DNA from: Hydrogenophaga crocea
GTDB taxonomy: Bacteria > Pseudomonadota > Gammaproteobacteria > Burkholderiales > Burkholderiaceae_C
Assembly: GCF_011388215.1 (NCBI RefSeq)
Contig: NZ_CP049989.1
Span: 2,418,001-2,482,000 of the forward strand
Reading direction: 5' to 3'
DNA length: 64,000 nucleotides
Part shown: positions 33,516 to 44,075 of the stretch, one piece after another
Numbering within the stretch: the first letter of the stretch is position 1
Layout: each line of letters begins with the position of its first letter
Notes under the pieces: generated by a model
Databases searched by the model: none
Told to the model about the DNA's origin: nothing
The model's input: the letters and a program-made list of their open reading frames with translations, nothing else
Position numbers and translations under genes: made by a program

Positions 33516-36500
33516 TCAGGGCGAGGGCCTGCGTTCATCCTGGCCTACGTGGACATCTTCGGCCGTCGGCCCCAGGGGCTGCTCTCGGGCCTGTTGAGCA
33601 ATCCATTCGGCGCGAGCGGCCTCGCGGGCCTGATCGGCATGCGCCTCCCACAGCCGGGCAAGCGCTGTGCGGTTGAGAGTCTTTTCCTGCGCATCGCTGA
33701 TAAAAAGTTCCTGCCCATCGCGCCGCGCCATCACCTTCGAGAAGGTGAACTCCTTGTCAAACTCTGGCTTGACCGCGCCCGACTTGGAGGTGGGCATCGC
33801 CACGACGAGCTGCAGCCCCAGCGTCCGCGACAGGAACTGGAGCACGTTGCGCGAACGTGTTTCATCCATCTTGGAGAACGCCTCGTCGCTGAGCATCAAT
33901 CGCAGGGCAGGCGCCTCGCGACGGTCGCGGCCGAAGTGCCCGAGCGCATGGGCCAACACGGCCGAGCGCACCACGTAGAACGGCGTTTCCAGTTCGCCGC
34001 CGGAGCCTGTGCCCCAGGTTGACAGGCGTGTCGTGCCCACCGGGCTGGTGCGCACGATGTCGTAGCGCCTGTAGTTTCGGTAGTCGGCCAGTTCGCGCAG
34101 CGCGCGTTCGCTGGCACCCTGGTCGTTGGCCAGCAGCAGGCGGCGGATTTCCTCAGCGGTGGCGCGCTGCTCGTCGTTGAGCCGGGGCGAGGTGAAGATG
34201 GAGCCGCGGTCATGCTCCAGCCCTTCGACCGCACTCTCCACCGCCTCGAAGAACTCCTGCACCTTCTGCATGCGCGGCACCCAGTCCCAATCCAGTCGGA
34301 AGCTGTCGTGGCCGAAGCGGATGTCCTGCAGATGGCGGTTGAGCCGCTGCAGGGTGAGGGCCCCCTGCTTGACATCGTCGCGCACTTTGAAGCAGAAGCT
34401 ACTGGTGAAGACGTGGTTGAACTGGCCTTCTGCCTCGCGCAGGGCGCGCGCGTTGTCGGCCAGGCCAATGGCGCGCTGGCGCTGGGCCTGCTCGGCGATG
34501 GCGGCGCGGGTGCGCTCGACCAGGGGGAGCAGTTCTTCCAGCCGGTCCACGCTGCGCGGCGGGTCGATCCAGGCGAAGCGCTCGCTGTCGTCGCGCGCGC
34601 CGGACAGGTAGCTGCCCACGGCCTGGGCCACTTCTCGCAAGGTGCGAGGCAAGACTTCGCGCAGGCTCTGCACGCGGTGGCGCAACGCATCCAGACTGGT
34701 TTCATGCTCGGCCGCCAGTGCCTGGGCCTCGTCCAGCAGTTGGGGCTCGGTGGCCAGGGTGGGCACGGCCCCTGCGAAGCGCGAGGCCCATACCGTGGCG
34801 TTGTTACAGGCGATGTCGAGATCGGGCAGGCGTTCGGCCAGGGCCTTCTCGCGGCGGCGCAGTTCCCCCAGTTCCTTGTCAGTGGCGCCGACTTGCTTCA
34901 GCTCCTCGTTGCGCTGACCGGTGACGTTGCCGATGCGAGTCTTCAGCTCTGTCTGCTCGGCCAGCAACTCGTCGATGGCCGACAGGTCCAGCGCCTTGAG
35001 CGCCTGCTCTGCATGGGCGTGATGAGCCTGGCTTTCCAGCACGGCGAGTACCAACGGCGTCAGCGGCGTGAACACGGGGCCATTGAACATGCGGGTGATC
35101 GCCAGCAGCGACTGGCGCAGAGCCTCCATTGCACGGGACTCCGACGCCAGCCGCTTCAGTTCGTCCTCGCACCACCGCCGGCGCCGCTGGCGCGCGGCTT
35201 CGCCGAAGGCCAGTTCGCCATCGGGCGCGCGGCAAGCGAACATGCCGTAGCCCCGGCTGCCAAGGCCTTCTTCCATCAGGCCCTGCGGGGTGCGGGCCAG
35301 TTCCTCTTCGGTGTCCACCTTGCGCACGCGGCCGTACTGCGCCATCAGGAACGCTTGCGCCACCGGGTGCTGGCAGACCAGCTCATGCAGCACGGCCCGG
35401 GCTTCCAACTGGCGGCCCTCGGTGTCTTCCATCGCCTTGCGGCCCTGCACGACCTTGGGTGAGCGCACGCGGTAGTGCTGCTTGACCAGCCGGGCACACC
35501 GCGCTTCCATGCCGGCCTCGACAATGATGGCGAAGCGATCGCCCCCCATGTAGCCCTCGATCGCGTTCTGCCAAGAGCTGCCGGATCGGGGCTCCACCAG
35601 TTGAGCCAGCAGGTGGGGGCGGGCCGAGGGGATTTCCTGCTCGATGAGCGCCACCGCGTCGTGCGCATCCTTCGGACCTTGGGCTCGGCCGGACTGCAGG
35701 CGGCGCAATTCGGCATCGCGCTGCTCGGTGTCGTCTTTGACTTGGTTCAACCGCATGCCCACGTCGGTCAAGGCTTGCAGCACCGCCCCTTGTACCGAGG
35801 CATCGCCATCGTGGATGCCCTGGCGCAGGGCGGCCAGTTGTGCGTCGAAGGCTTCCAGCTCGAAGGCAGGCAACTCCACGTTCAGAACGCCATCGCGCGC
35901 GTAGGCTTTGGCCATGGCGGGCCAGGGCTGGAGGATTTGCTGCGCGGCAGGACGCAGGGCCTCCACCGCAGCAGCCAGGGCCGGCACGGCCGACAGGTCC
36001 AGGGCCAGCAGTTGTTCGAGCTGCACAGCCATCCCGCCGATGCCGCGCACTGCCTCCTGCACGCGGCCCCAGTGCAGGCGGAACTGGTCGGCTTGCAGTC
36101 GGATCTGGTTCTCCAGTGCCTGCTTCTCGCGTGCCACGTCGCTGTCGTCCAGGCGCTTTTCCACCCCGCGCAGTTGTTCGCGCAACTGGGTTTCCTGCGC
36201 TTCGAGCGAGGCCAGCTTCTCCTGCAGTTGCGCCTGCTTCCTGTCCTGCGTGGCGACTTGGCGCAGCACGGATGCCAGTTCATCCTGGGTCTCGCTGCGC
36301 GTGCGCAGGGCATGGGCGATGGTGGTGGTGACGAAACGCCGCGCCTCGTCCAGCACCTGGTCGGCGCTGGCCTGGGCGACGTTGAGCCGCTCCAGATTCA
36401 GCGCCAGGCGCTCGGCCTCCAGCTTCAGGCCGGCGATGGAGCGCATCAGCTCGCGCATCTTGTCCAGGTCCTTGCTGAAGTCGTGCGGCTCCAGGATTTC

Positions 36501-37220
36501 GTCGCGCACCAGGTCGTTGACGTTGCCCAGTTCCTTGTAGGCCATGGCCTTGACGAGCGACTTGGCCGCGCGCGTGGCGTCGTGCTCGCCCACCGCGGTC
36601 TTGCCCATCAGCGCGCCGTACAAGTGCTGCAGGTAGCCGCCCTTGTCGGGGAAGCGTTGCACCAGCGCGCCGGACTTGCCGGCATCGGCTTGCAGGCGGT
36701 GCTGGAGCTGCACGTACAGCTCCTTGAGCGGCAATGGCGATGCGCCGAGCACCTCGCCTGCGCGGCGGGCCAGGTGGTCCAGCGACATCGGGCGGCGCAC
36801 GATGAAGAACTGAGGTGAACCTTGCAGTACGGCGCGCCGGCCGTCCTCGAAAGCCTCCACCCCCACCAGCGCGGTGAAAGGCTCGGCCTGCTCGCCCGCC
36901 TGTTCGGAGGACTCAAACACGATGCCGGCATAGCTGGTCGAGCGGGCGCGCAGGAACACGCCGTCAGCCTGCTGCCCGAGAGAGTAGGCGGCCAGCGTGC
37001 GCGGCTCCTTGCCGCCACGCCGGCTCTGCGTTGATTCGTCCTGGCCGATGTTGAACTGCACCACGTGCTGATGCGCGGCAGTCAGAACGGTCTGGATGGC
37101 ATCGAGCAGCGTGGACTTGCCCGAGCCGGATTCACCCGTCAGCAACACGGCGTCGGCGAAGATCCATTCGCGGTCCTCCAGTGAGCCCCAGTGCCAGGTG
37201 AGCAGCTTGGCGATCTTCAT
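33516..37220 (-). CDS. jetC: Wadjet/MksB-type SMC ATPase JetC
   Basis: This 1,234-aa SMC-like ATPase has Walker A LLTGESGSGKSTLLDA (about 27-42), two long coiled-coil arms (roughly 250-500 and 720-1000) and a C-terminal head with a signature-type STWGTGSGGELETPF and Walker B LRLMLSDEAFSKMD. This is the MukB-like motor that extrudes DNA loops. The ATG overlaps the jetB stop (ATGA). It appears complete. Confidence 0.92.
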   Translation of the reverse strand: MKIAKLLTWHWGSLEDREWIFADAVLLTGESGSGKSTLLDAIQTVLTAAHQHVVQFNIGQDESTQSRRGGKEPRTLAAYSLGQQADGVFLRARSTSYAGIVFESSEQAGEQAEPFTALVGVEAFEDGRRAVLQGSPQFFIVRRPMSLDHLARRAGEVLGASPLPLKELYVQLQHRLQADAGKSGALVQRFPDKGGYLQHLYGALMGKTAVGEHDATRAAKSLVKAMAYKELGNVNDLVRDEILEPHDFSKDLDKMRELMRSIAGLKLEAERLALNLERLNVAQASADQVLDEARRFVTTTIAHALRTRSETQDELASVLRQVATQDRKQAQLQEKLASLEAQETQLREQLRGVEKRLDDSDVAREKQALENQIRLQADQFRLHWGRVQEAVRGIGGMAVQLEQLLALDLSAVPALAAAVEALRPAAQQILQPWPAMAKAYARDGVLNVELPAFELEAFDAQLAALRQGIHDGDASVQGAVLQALTDVGMRLNQVKDDTEQRDAELRRLQSGRAQGPKDAHDAVALIEQEIPSARPHLLAQLVEPRSGSSWQNAIEGYMGGDRFAIIVEAGMEARCARLVKQHYRVRSPKVVQGRKAMEDTEGRQLEARAVLHELVCQHPVAQAFLMAQYGRVRKVDTEEELARTPQGLMEEGLGSRGYGMFACRAPDGELAFGEAARQRRRRWCEDELKRLASESRAMEALRQSLLAITRMFNGPVFTPLTPLVLAVLESQAHHAHAEQALKALDLSAIDELLAEQTELKTRIGNVTGQRNEELKQVGATDKELGELRRREKALAERLPDLDIACNNATVWASRFAGAVPTLATEPQLLDEAQALAAEHETSLDALRHRVQSLREVLPRTLREVAQAVGSYLSGARDDSERFAWIDPPRSVDRLEELLPLVERTRAAIAEQAQRQRAIGLADNARALREAEGQFNHVFTSSFCFKVRDDVKQGALTLQRLNRHLQDIRFGHDSFRLDWDWVPRMQKVQEFFEAVESAVEGLEHDRGSIFTSPRLNDEQRATAEEIRRLLLANDQGASERALRELADYRNYRRYDIVRTSPVGTTRLSTWGTGSGGELETPFYVVRSAVLAHALGHFGRDRREAPALRLMLSDEAFSKMDETRSRNVLQFLSRTLGLQLVVAMPTSKSGAVKPEFDKEFTFSKVMARRDGQELFISDAQEKTLNRTALARLWEAHADQAREAARAEWIAQQAREQPLGPTAEDVHVGQDERRPSP

Positions 37221-37918
37221 GCACCGTCCTCGGATGCCGATTCAGCAACCGGCGAGGCAGTGGATGAAGCGGGCATCTTGCGCCCCACCAGCCGCAAGGC
37301 CTCTTCCAGGGCCTCATCGCTGACGAAGCTCATCACCGGCCGCAGCACGGCCAGCCCCATCTGCATGTCTCCGGCGTCATCACCCTCGACGAAATGCAGC
37401 ACACGGTGTTTACGCAGTTCGCGCAACAGAACCATGCGCTCACTGGCCGCATTGGGTAGCTTGTGCGCCAACAGTGACACCACCGCTTGTGACAGCTCTT
37501 CCAGGCTAACGGCTAGGCGTTCGTCCACCAGTGGGCGGCGTCCGGTGAGCGCCTCGGTGTAGAGGAAACGCAGGGCGATCACCGCAGCCACGAAATCACG
37601 CGACAGTCGTGCGCGCAGGCGGCGCACGCCGTCCTCCCCGTCGTCACCACCGCCTTCGCCGGGTGGGTACAGCCGCAGCAGGCGGGCATCGCTGTCGTGG
37701 ACCAGCACGAATCCGATGCAGGCAAACCATTCGCGCAACAACTGCTCGCATTGCATGGCGTCGTCGTACAGCGCGGCCTCGGGGCGGGAATGCTCGCGCC
37801 ACACAACACCGCTGGCCAGCAAGCGCCCGGCCAACTCGGCGAAGCGTGTGGCATTGACGGTGGCAACGCCTTCGGTCGCCAGCCGCTGTTCGATGTATTG
37901 GGCCAGGGATTGCAGCAT
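37217..37918 (-). CDS. jetB: Wadjet/MksE-type subunit JetB (DUF4194)
   Basis: This 233-aa protein matches the MukE-like JetB subunit in size and place. Visible features are a winged-helix-like N-terminus (SLAQYIEQRLATEG), the FACIGFVLVHDSDARLLRLYPPG block and FVAAVIALRFLYTEAL. The start at 37918 (MLQSLAQY) lies 7 bp after the jetA stop; an upstream Met at 37969 lies inside jetA and is less likely. It should bind the kleisin JetA. Confidence 0.88.
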   Translation of the reverse strand: MLQSLAQYIEQRLATEGVATVNATRFAELAGRLLASGVVWREHSRPEAALYDDAMQCEQLLREWFACIGFVLVHDSDARLLRLYPPGEGGGDDGEDGVRRLRARLSRDFVAAVIALRFLYTEALTGRRPLVDERLAVSLEELSQAVVSLLAHKLPNAASERMVLLRELRKHRVLHFVEGDDAGDMQMGLAVLRPVMSFVSDEALEEALRLVGRKMPASSTASPVAESASEDGA

Positions 37919-37925
37919 GGTGTGT

Positions 37926-39377
37926 TCAGTGCCTCCTACTAGTGCTGCTGGATATCTCGTCCATCCCATCCTGCGGTTCGACGCGCAACTCGTAGTCGTC
38001 GGCTTGGAAGTAGGTTGTTCTAACCTGGCCTGCCATCTTGCGGGCCTGTATCAGGCGACGCCCTTCGGCGGAACGTGCCGCGCCCACGGCATGCAGCACA
38101 CGTACCGCGTCCTCGGCGGTGTCCACTGGCAATGCCGCCAGCGTGATGGGGCCACCCTGTAGGTGGGGCAAGAGGCCATGCAGCACCTGTTGATCGCTGA
38201 ACGTGAAAGCCTCAGCTTCAGCCCGGCGCAGCAGAGCATTCAGGCGGCTGGTTTCATCCACAATCAGTGGTGCATGCGCAACGGCCTCAGATTCACGATC
38301 GCGCACGGTCCAACGCAGAACGCCACCGGGCAGGCGGATCTCGGCGGTGGCGAGGCGGCGGGCCAAAACGTCGAGCAGTCCTTCACGGGCGGGCTCTGGC
38401 TGTTCCTTCAGCCAGGCCATGGTGCGGCCCAGAGGAGACTCTGCACCATAGTCCAGGGATAGCGCCTGCCGCAGCAGGCTGGTGAATCGGCGCACGTAGT
38501 TGTTCATCTCCGAGCGCAGCATCGGCAGCTTCAGGCCGCAGGCAGCATCGACCATGCTCTCGATGCGATCAGCGAGCCACAGCAAGGGGCTGCGGCCCTG
38601 CGCCGTCTGTTCCAGCCAGGGTGCGCGCTGCAGCAGGTGGGCATCTACCCCGGCGCGTTGCTCGCCGTCGAGTGCGCGCACATCCTCCAGCGCTTCGTTG
38701 ATCTGGCCGCGATGGCGCTCGGCCGAGTCGGCCACCAGGCGCACTGCGTACTCGCGCGCGAAGCGCTTCTCAATGAAATCATTGAACTCGTTCCATGCGA
38801 TCTTCTGCGCCAGCGCCTCGCGCGTCAGGCTCTGGATCAAATGGCGGAAGTACTCAATGTCGTCCTGCAGGTCCTGCACCACGCGGCTGGCGAACTCGTG
38901 GGCGTCCAGCAGTTCATCGGCATCTCGGGTAGCGATGAAGGCCGCCAAGGCTTTGCGGGCCGAGCGCATGTTGCGCTGGCGGGTCTTGGCGCGCGAGTCG
39001 TCTAAGTTGGCGAAGGTTTCGCTGAAGGCCTTGCCTGCGCGACTGAGCTTGAGGGTTGGCCGTAGGTCAATGGGGTCACGGTAGTCTTCCAGCCAGCCAT
39101 GCTCCTTGAGCTTGCGCAGCAGGTCGCTGGCGTAGGTACGCTCTTCCTCAGCGCGTACAGTTTGCCCGGCTTCGAAGGCCATATCCCGCATCGCTGGATT
39201 GGCCAGAGCATGCTGGATCACCTCCAGCACCAGCTCGCGGGTCAGCACCTCAGCATAGTCGGCGTTGGCTCCGTGCACGCGCTCGTGCAAGGCACGTAAG
39301 ACGAACGAACACAGTTCTCGGTTCTCATGCGTGAGTGGGCGAAAGAAGTTCTCACGTGGAGGAATGAAGAACTGCAT
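37926..39377 (-). CDS. jetA: Wadjet/MksF-type kleisin subunit JetA
   Basis: This 483-aa protein begins MQFFIPPRENFFRPLTHENR and is helical throughout, with a winged-helix-like N-terminal domain (LKEHGWLEDYRDPIDLRPTLKLSRAGKAFSETF), as expected for the MukF-like kleisin of Wadjet. It is the first gene of jetABCD. The 150 bp to the preceding res gene contain no terminator that I can see, so some readthrough from the five-gene defence operon is possible. Confidence 0.87.
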   Translation of the reverse strand: MQFFIPPRENFFRPLTHENRELCSFVLRALHERVHGANADYAEVLTRELVLEVIQHALANPAMRDMAFEAGQTVRAEEERTYASDLLRKLKEHGWLEDYRDPIDLRPTLKLSRAGKAFSETFANLDDSRAKTRQRNMRSARKALAAFIATRDADELLDAHEFASRVVQDLQDDIEYFRHLIQSLTREALAQKIAWNEFNDFIEKRFAREYAVRLVADSAERHRGQINEALEDVRALDGEQRAGVDAHLLQRAPWLEQTAQGRSPLLWLADRIESMVDAACGLKLPMLRSEMNNYVRRFTSLLRQALSLDYGAESPLGRTMAWLKEQPEPAREGLLDVLARRLATAEIRLPGGVLRWTVRDRESEAVAHAPLIVDETSRLNALLRRAEAEAFTFSDQQVLHGLLPHLQGGPITLAALPVDTAEDAVRVLHAVGAARSAEGRRLIQARKMAGQVRTTYFQADDYELRVEPQDGMDEISSSTSRRH

Positions 39378-39527
39378 GCTCGGTATTCCGTCTTTAGCTC
39401 AAAAAGACTTTCACTCGTTGCACCAGATCGGCGGAGGTTGTACGAGTAGTTGGCATGGATACGATGCCTGTCATGGAGGTTGCTGCAACAGGCCCCGATT
39501 CAATTCCCAGTGCCGCGCCGATCGCGT

Positions 39528-42263
39528 CTACGACTTCACCTCGAACCGAAGATAGTCTGGGAACTGCTTGGATTCATTTACCTCGTCGTGAGGTATCAGC
39601 ACATACCTCCAAGGCTTGGCGCCAACGCTCGCAGCATGATCGGATGCATACTTGCACCAGCGCGTTGCAGCCGCAGCTTTGGCCTGAACCTCCTGAGCGT
39701 TGACATCGGAACGTGCCTTGGTCTCCACCATGTATTTGGCCGCGTCCATCTCTGCCACGAAATCGGGGACGTACTCTGGCTGCTCGGTGCCGAGCTTGTA
39801 GTAGATCTGAAACTGCCCCTTTGCGGGCTTGAACCACTTCAGGGCATCGCGCTCCAGGATGATGGCGAAGCGCCGTTCGGTATCCGAGTCGAACTTCTGC
39901 AACGGGTACAGACAACGCGCGAATCCACCGAAGAGCATCTGCTTGATGCGACTGGTCTCGGTCACGGTCTCCCGGAAGTGGTGGGCCGTCTGACCTGCCG
40001 TGGCGGTGTAGTTGCAAGGCTTGAGTTCGGTGAAACCGCGACTGACCTGCACCTCGTACTCCGTCGCCTCTTCCCAGAAGTGGGCCATCATCTGCGCGTG
40101 GATTTCCCTTGCGATCAAGCGGCGGTCACGATCGAGGACGCTGATGGCTTCGTCCTCGGACAGATAACCGCGCAGATGCTGCACCATCTGGCCTGCGAGC
40201 TCGTAGAGGAGGTCGGCGTGGGTGAAGTAGTCGATGTCATCGAAGTCCACGAGAGCGTGGACGATGTAGTCCTCCGGGCGCTGCTCCTTGAGCCCAACTT
40301 CGGCGGCCAGGGTGTCCTGCTCGTTGGTACGCAGGTTATGGATGACGATCTCGCGCTCACCCGGCTGGAGATGGAGCTGGCTCACATCCAGCTTGAAGGC
40401 GTGGAAGCCCGTCGTAACCTCGCCAGTCGGCACCACCGCGATACGCGGGATGTCGATGGTCTGCTGCACCACGATCTCGGTGGTCTTTGCCACCACGGCG
40501 GACAAGTCAAGTGCGGGGACTGATTCATCCACGCCCGCGAGCAGTTCGCCTTGCAGCGGCTTCAACCGCTCAGCCACCTCCGCGATGATTTCCTTCTGCA
40601 CTTCGGGTTTCAGCAGCGCGCTGCTGGTGGGCACCAGATCGCGCTTGACCTCGTACTTGCCGATGACGTCCATGACCACACGCGCCGCCTGCTTCTCTGC
40701 CTCCGTGGTGAACACCGGCTTGGGCGCGGGGACTTCCGCTTCACTGTCAGTGGCTGAAGCCCCTGTGATCACGACCGGTGCTTCCGTCAAACCGAGACGC
40801 GCCGCAGCCCCGGACTCGACCTGCACGCTGACCTTCTTATCGTCGGCGCTCGGCGCATCGAGGATGACCTGCCTCAAGCGAATCGGCGAGTCGCCACGGT
40901 TGGCCTCGTCGAGGATCTCCTGGAACTTGTCGTGCGCGACGATGTTCAAGCGATCCACCGACGCGACGCCCGTGCGCTTGCCGTAAGGCAAGCGCAGGCC
41001 GCGCCCGATGGACTGCTCGATCAGCGTGCGGGCATTGGCCGCGCGCAGCGGAACGATGGTGTAGAGGTTGGTCACGTCCCAGCCTTCCTTCAGCATGTTG
41101 ACGTGAATCACGATCTCGGTCGGCTCGTCCACGCTCTCCACGGCTAGCAGGCGCGTGATCATCTCTTCTTCCTCCGCGCCGGTACGGCTGGAATCGACCT
41201 GAATCACCTTGCCCTGGTAGCGCCCCTCGTAGAAGGCTTCCGATTCCAGAAGGGCCAAGAGTTGCCCCGCGTGAGTGGTATCGCGAGCGATGACGAGCAT
41301 GAAGGGCTTGACCGGCTTGACGCCGTTCTCGCGGGCGTAGGTGAGCAGCTCGACCTTGGTCGTCTCGTGCAGGCGCACGCCGTCTTCCAGCTTCGTCTTC
41401 TCGATCTCCTCGGGCGTGTGCGCCTTGGCGTCGAAGTTGCGCTGGGTGACCACGGCAGGCTCCTTGACGAAGCCATCCTCCATCGCCCGCGCCAGGGGGT
41501 AGTCCATCACCACGTTCTTGAACGGCACCGGCCCACGACTGGACTCTATGAACGGCGTCGCCGTCACTTCCAGTCCGAATAGCGGCTTGAGCTCGTTGAT
41601 AGAGCGCACCCCGGCGCTGGCCCGGTAACGGTGCGACTCGTCCATCAGCAGCACTAGATCAGACAGGTTCGCCAGATGGTTGAAGTAACTGTCGCCCAGC
41701 ACTTCCTTCATCCTCTTGATGCGCGGTTCCTTGCCGCCTCGCACCTCGGAGTTGATCTTGGAGATGTTGAAGATGTTGATGCGCACGTCGTGAGCGAAGC
41801 CCATCGACTGATCATCCACCGCCGCGCCCGTCTGGTCGTAGTTGTCGCCGGTGATGATCAGCGGTGGCTGCTGCGCGAACTCGGCGATGCCCTTGAACAC
41901 GTACTTCGGCGTGTTGCGCGTGAAGTCCGTGATGAGCTTGTTGTAGATCGTCAGGTTGGGAGCGAGCACGAAGAAGTTGTTGATGCCGTGCGCCAGATGC
42001 AGGTAGGCGATGAAGGCGCCCATCAGCCGCGTCTTGCCCACGCCCGTGGCCAGCGCAAAGCACAGCGATGGAAATTCGCGCTCGAAATCCTCCAGCGTGC
42101 TGAACTCGCCTTTCAGTGTGGAAAGGATAGCCGGGACATCGCGCTCGTGGTCCAAGAGTTCGGGCGCGGCATCGAGCGCGCGAACCAGCTTGATAAGCGA
42201 TTCCGCCTGGGGCGGACGAAGGGACAGGCGACCGGTGACGGCGTGCAGGACGCGGGCGTTCAT
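39528..42263 (-). CDS. res: Type III-like restriction subunit: DEAD-box helicase with C-terminal nuclease
   Basis: This 911-aa protein has an SF2 helicase core: Walker A CFALATGVGKTRLMGAF (about 70-86), DESH box LVLLMDESHRYRA (about 215) and IEQSIGRGLRLPYGKR (motif VI). The C-terminus has a PD-(D/E)xK nuclease (YVPDFVAEMDAAKYMVETKA). Its ATG shares a base with the mod stop (TAATG). It would cut DNA not protected by the partner methyltransferase. It is the last gene of the five-gene operon. Confidence 0.92.
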   Translation of the reverse strand: MNARVLHAVTGRLSLRPPQAESLIKLVRALDAAPELLDHERDVPAILSTLKGEFSTLEDFEREFPSLCFALATGVGKTRLMGAFIAYLHLAHGINNFFVLAPNLTIYNKLITDFTRNTPKYVFKGIAEFAQQPPLIITGDNYDQTGAAVDDQSMGFAHDVRINIFNISKINSEVRGGKEPRIKRMKEVLGDSYFNHLANLSDLVLLMDESHRYRASAGVRSINELKPLFGLEVTATPFIESSRGPVPFKNVVMDYPLARAMEDGFVKEPAVVTQRNFDAKAHTPEEIEKTKLEDGVRLHETTKVELLTYARENGVKPVKPFMLVIARDTTHAGQLLALLESEAFYEGRYQGKVIQVDSSRTGAEEEEMITRLLAVESVDEPTEIVIHVNMLKEGWDVTNLYTIVPLRAANARTLIEQSIGRGLRLPYGKRTGVASVDRLNIVAHDKFQEILDEANRGDSPIRLRQVILDAPSADDKKVSVQVESGAAARLGLTEAPVVITGASATDSEAEVPAPKPVFTTEAEKQAARVVMDVIGKYEVKRDLVPTSSALLKPEVQKEIIAEVAERLKPLQGELLAGVDESVPALDLSAVVAKTTEIVVQQTIDIPRIAVVPTGEVTTGFHAFKLDVSQLHLQPGEREIVIHNLRTNEQDTLAAEVGLKEQRPEDYIVHALVDFDDIDYFTHADLLYELAGQMVQHLRGYLSEDEAISVLDRDRRLIAREIHAQMMAHFWEEATEYEVQVSRGFTELKPCNYTATAGQTAHHFRETVTETSRIKQMLFGGFARCLYPLQKFDSDTERRFAIILERDALKWFKPAKGQFQIYYKLGTEQPEYVPDFVAEMDAAKYMVETKARSDVNAQEVQAKAAAATRWCKYASDHAASVGAKPWRYVLIPHDEVNESKQFPDYLRFEVKS

Positions 42264-44065
42264 TATTCGTTCTCCCCAAACAGGCCGCCCTGTCCCGCGT
42301 TGGCGAGGGCCGCTTTTCTGCTCTTTATGTTCTTGGCGCTATTGCCAGAGACAGCAGGCTCGGTCTTCTCAATCTCCGCCATCGGCAGGTTGGTCACATT
42401 CAGGCTGTAGTCGTCACGACCCCAATGGCAGCGGGCCAGCACCATCTTCGGAATCTTCTTCAACGTCAGGTTCGGCCAGCGCTCCGCCGCTTTGGCCGCC
42501 GTGACTCCGTGGAAAGCGGCGCAGCACACCAGTAGGCTCCGCTCCGGGCCGACTTCATCGGACAGCGCCTGCAACTGCTCAGCGGACAGGTTCTGGGTGG
42601 TGACGTAGATGAAGTCTCGCTCGCTGGAGTGGCCGTGCTGCCACCAGTGCGTTTCCGAGGGAGCGTAGGCAAAGCCCTCGAGCTTGGCCAGCGCTTCGGC
42701 CAGCTGCGCAGCGTTGTATTCGGGATTGATGACAGGGTTGCCCCAGCGGTCGTTGACGATCAGGCTGGGGGCAAGGCGGTAATAGCGGAAGCCGCCGCCG
42801 CCTTTCCAGTTCATCGCTGCAGTGACACCTGCCGGGTCTTCGCCATCGATCACCCTCTTCAGGCGGGGAATCACGTGGGAGTGACAATGCTCGCCCAACT
42901 CCACCATGATCCAGCGGCGTCCCATTTTGTGGGCGACTGCCCCAGTGGTTCCAGACCCAGCAAAAGAATCAAGAACGATGTCGCCAGGCTTGGTCGTCAG
43001 ATCAAGACATCGCTTGATAAGCCCCTCGGGCTTCTTCCCTTTGGGGAAGTCGATCCCGCCTTCGTTGTGGAGATTATTGGAGAGAATGTCATCCCATAGG
43101 CTGGTCAAGGGCTCACCAGCCACGTACTTCCCGTCAATGAACTTGAGCTTATCCGAGTAGAAGAGAATTCGCTCTCCATTGACGAAGTACATATTGGAAT
43201 GAGATTCGCGCTCTAGCAGCAAGACTTCGCCGGATCGAGCCTTCGATCTGTCAATCATCTCCCTCGCTTCACTGCTAACGGCGTTGTAGTCTGGCCGTGC
43301 GAGACGAACTACACGCTCCGCATTCTTCATCACAAACTCGGAAAGCTGCTCCTCGTATAGATCCCCCAAGGTCTTCTTGAGGCCACGTTCAGGCATACCG
43401 AGACTCATTGCGAACGCGCTAGCAAGTGTGATGAATCGCCAACGAGAGAAGGGCTCTTCGTAGCTTTCGATGAATTGTCCATAGCGCTTGTCCCGCTCGG
43501 CACGGGCCGTGAAGACTCGATTGGGCGTCCACAGCGATTTGTTCTTTGCGTAGACCAGAATGAAGTTGGTAGTGCTCACAACGCCTGGATTGATTGCCTT
43601 GTGGCCGGTAGCTGATCCTTGCTTGAAGGTCACCACTGAAACCCGATTCGCCCGCCCGAACACTTCGTCCAACAACGCGATCAAGTATCCGAGTTCGTTA
43701 TCGTCGATGTGCACAAACAGCGTTCCGTCATCGGACAGAAGTCGCCGAAGCGATTCGGCGCGATCACGAATGAGTCCAAGCCAGATGGAGTGCTCGTATC
43801 CATCGTCGTAGTGCTCAAATGCCTGTTGCGTATTAAAGGGTGGGTCGATGTAGACGCACTTCACCTTGCCGGAGAACTCCTGCTCCAGCGCCTTGAGTGC
43901 TAGCAGGTTGTCACCGAAGATCAACCGGTTGTCGAAGATGTCGTTGTCCGACACGCGATGCTTGGCGTGATATGACTCCTCTGGATTTTCGAGCAGGATG
44001 CGCGGCTCCAGCTTGGGCCGCTTCTCCTTGCCGATCCAGGTAAGTTCTAGTTTTTGTTTGCTCAT
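42263..44065 (-). CDS. mod: Type III-like adenine-specific DNA methyltransferase Mod
   Basis: This 600-aa beta-class N6-adenine methyltransferase has the catalytic VYIDPPFNTQQ (DPPF about 74-77) ahead of the SAM-binding DSFAGSGTTGAV (about 366). The intervening target-recognition region is large. The start at 44065 (MSKQKLELTW) is preferred; a longer frame reaches 44143 but overlaps the AIPR gene. It begins 10 bp after the AIPR stop and is coupled to res. GC dips in its middle, as is common in exchanged recognition domains. Confidence 0.92.
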   Translation of the reverse strand: MSKQKLELTWIGKEKRPKLEPRILLENPEESYHAKHRVSDNDIFDNRLIFGDNLLALKALEQEFSGKVKCVYIDPPFNTQQAFEHYDDGYEHSIWLGLIRDRAESLRRLLSDDGTLFVHIDDNELGYLIALLDEVFGRANRVSVVTFKQGSATGHKAINPGVVSTTNFILVYAKNKSLWTPNRVFTARAERDKRYGQFIESYEEPFSRWRFITLASAFAMSLGMPERGLKKTLGDLYEEQLSEFVMKNAERVVRLARPDYNAVSSEAREMIDRSKARSGEVLLLERESHSNMYFVNGERILFYSDKLKFIDGKYVAGEPLTSLWDDILSNNLHNEGGIDFPKGKKPEGLIKRCLDLTTKPGDIVLDSFAGSGTTGAVAHKMGRRWIMVELGEHCHSHVIPRLKRVIDGEDPAGVTAAMNWKGGGGFRYYRLAPSLIVNDRWGNPVINPEYNAAQLAEALAKLEGFAYAPSETHWWQHGHSSERDFIYVTTQNLSAEQLQALSDEVGPERSLLVCCAAFHGVTAAKAAERWPNLTLKKIPKMVLARCHWGRDDYSLNVTNLPMAEIEKTEPAVSGNSAKNIKSRKAALANAGQGGLFGENE

Positions 44066-44075
44066 GACATCGCTC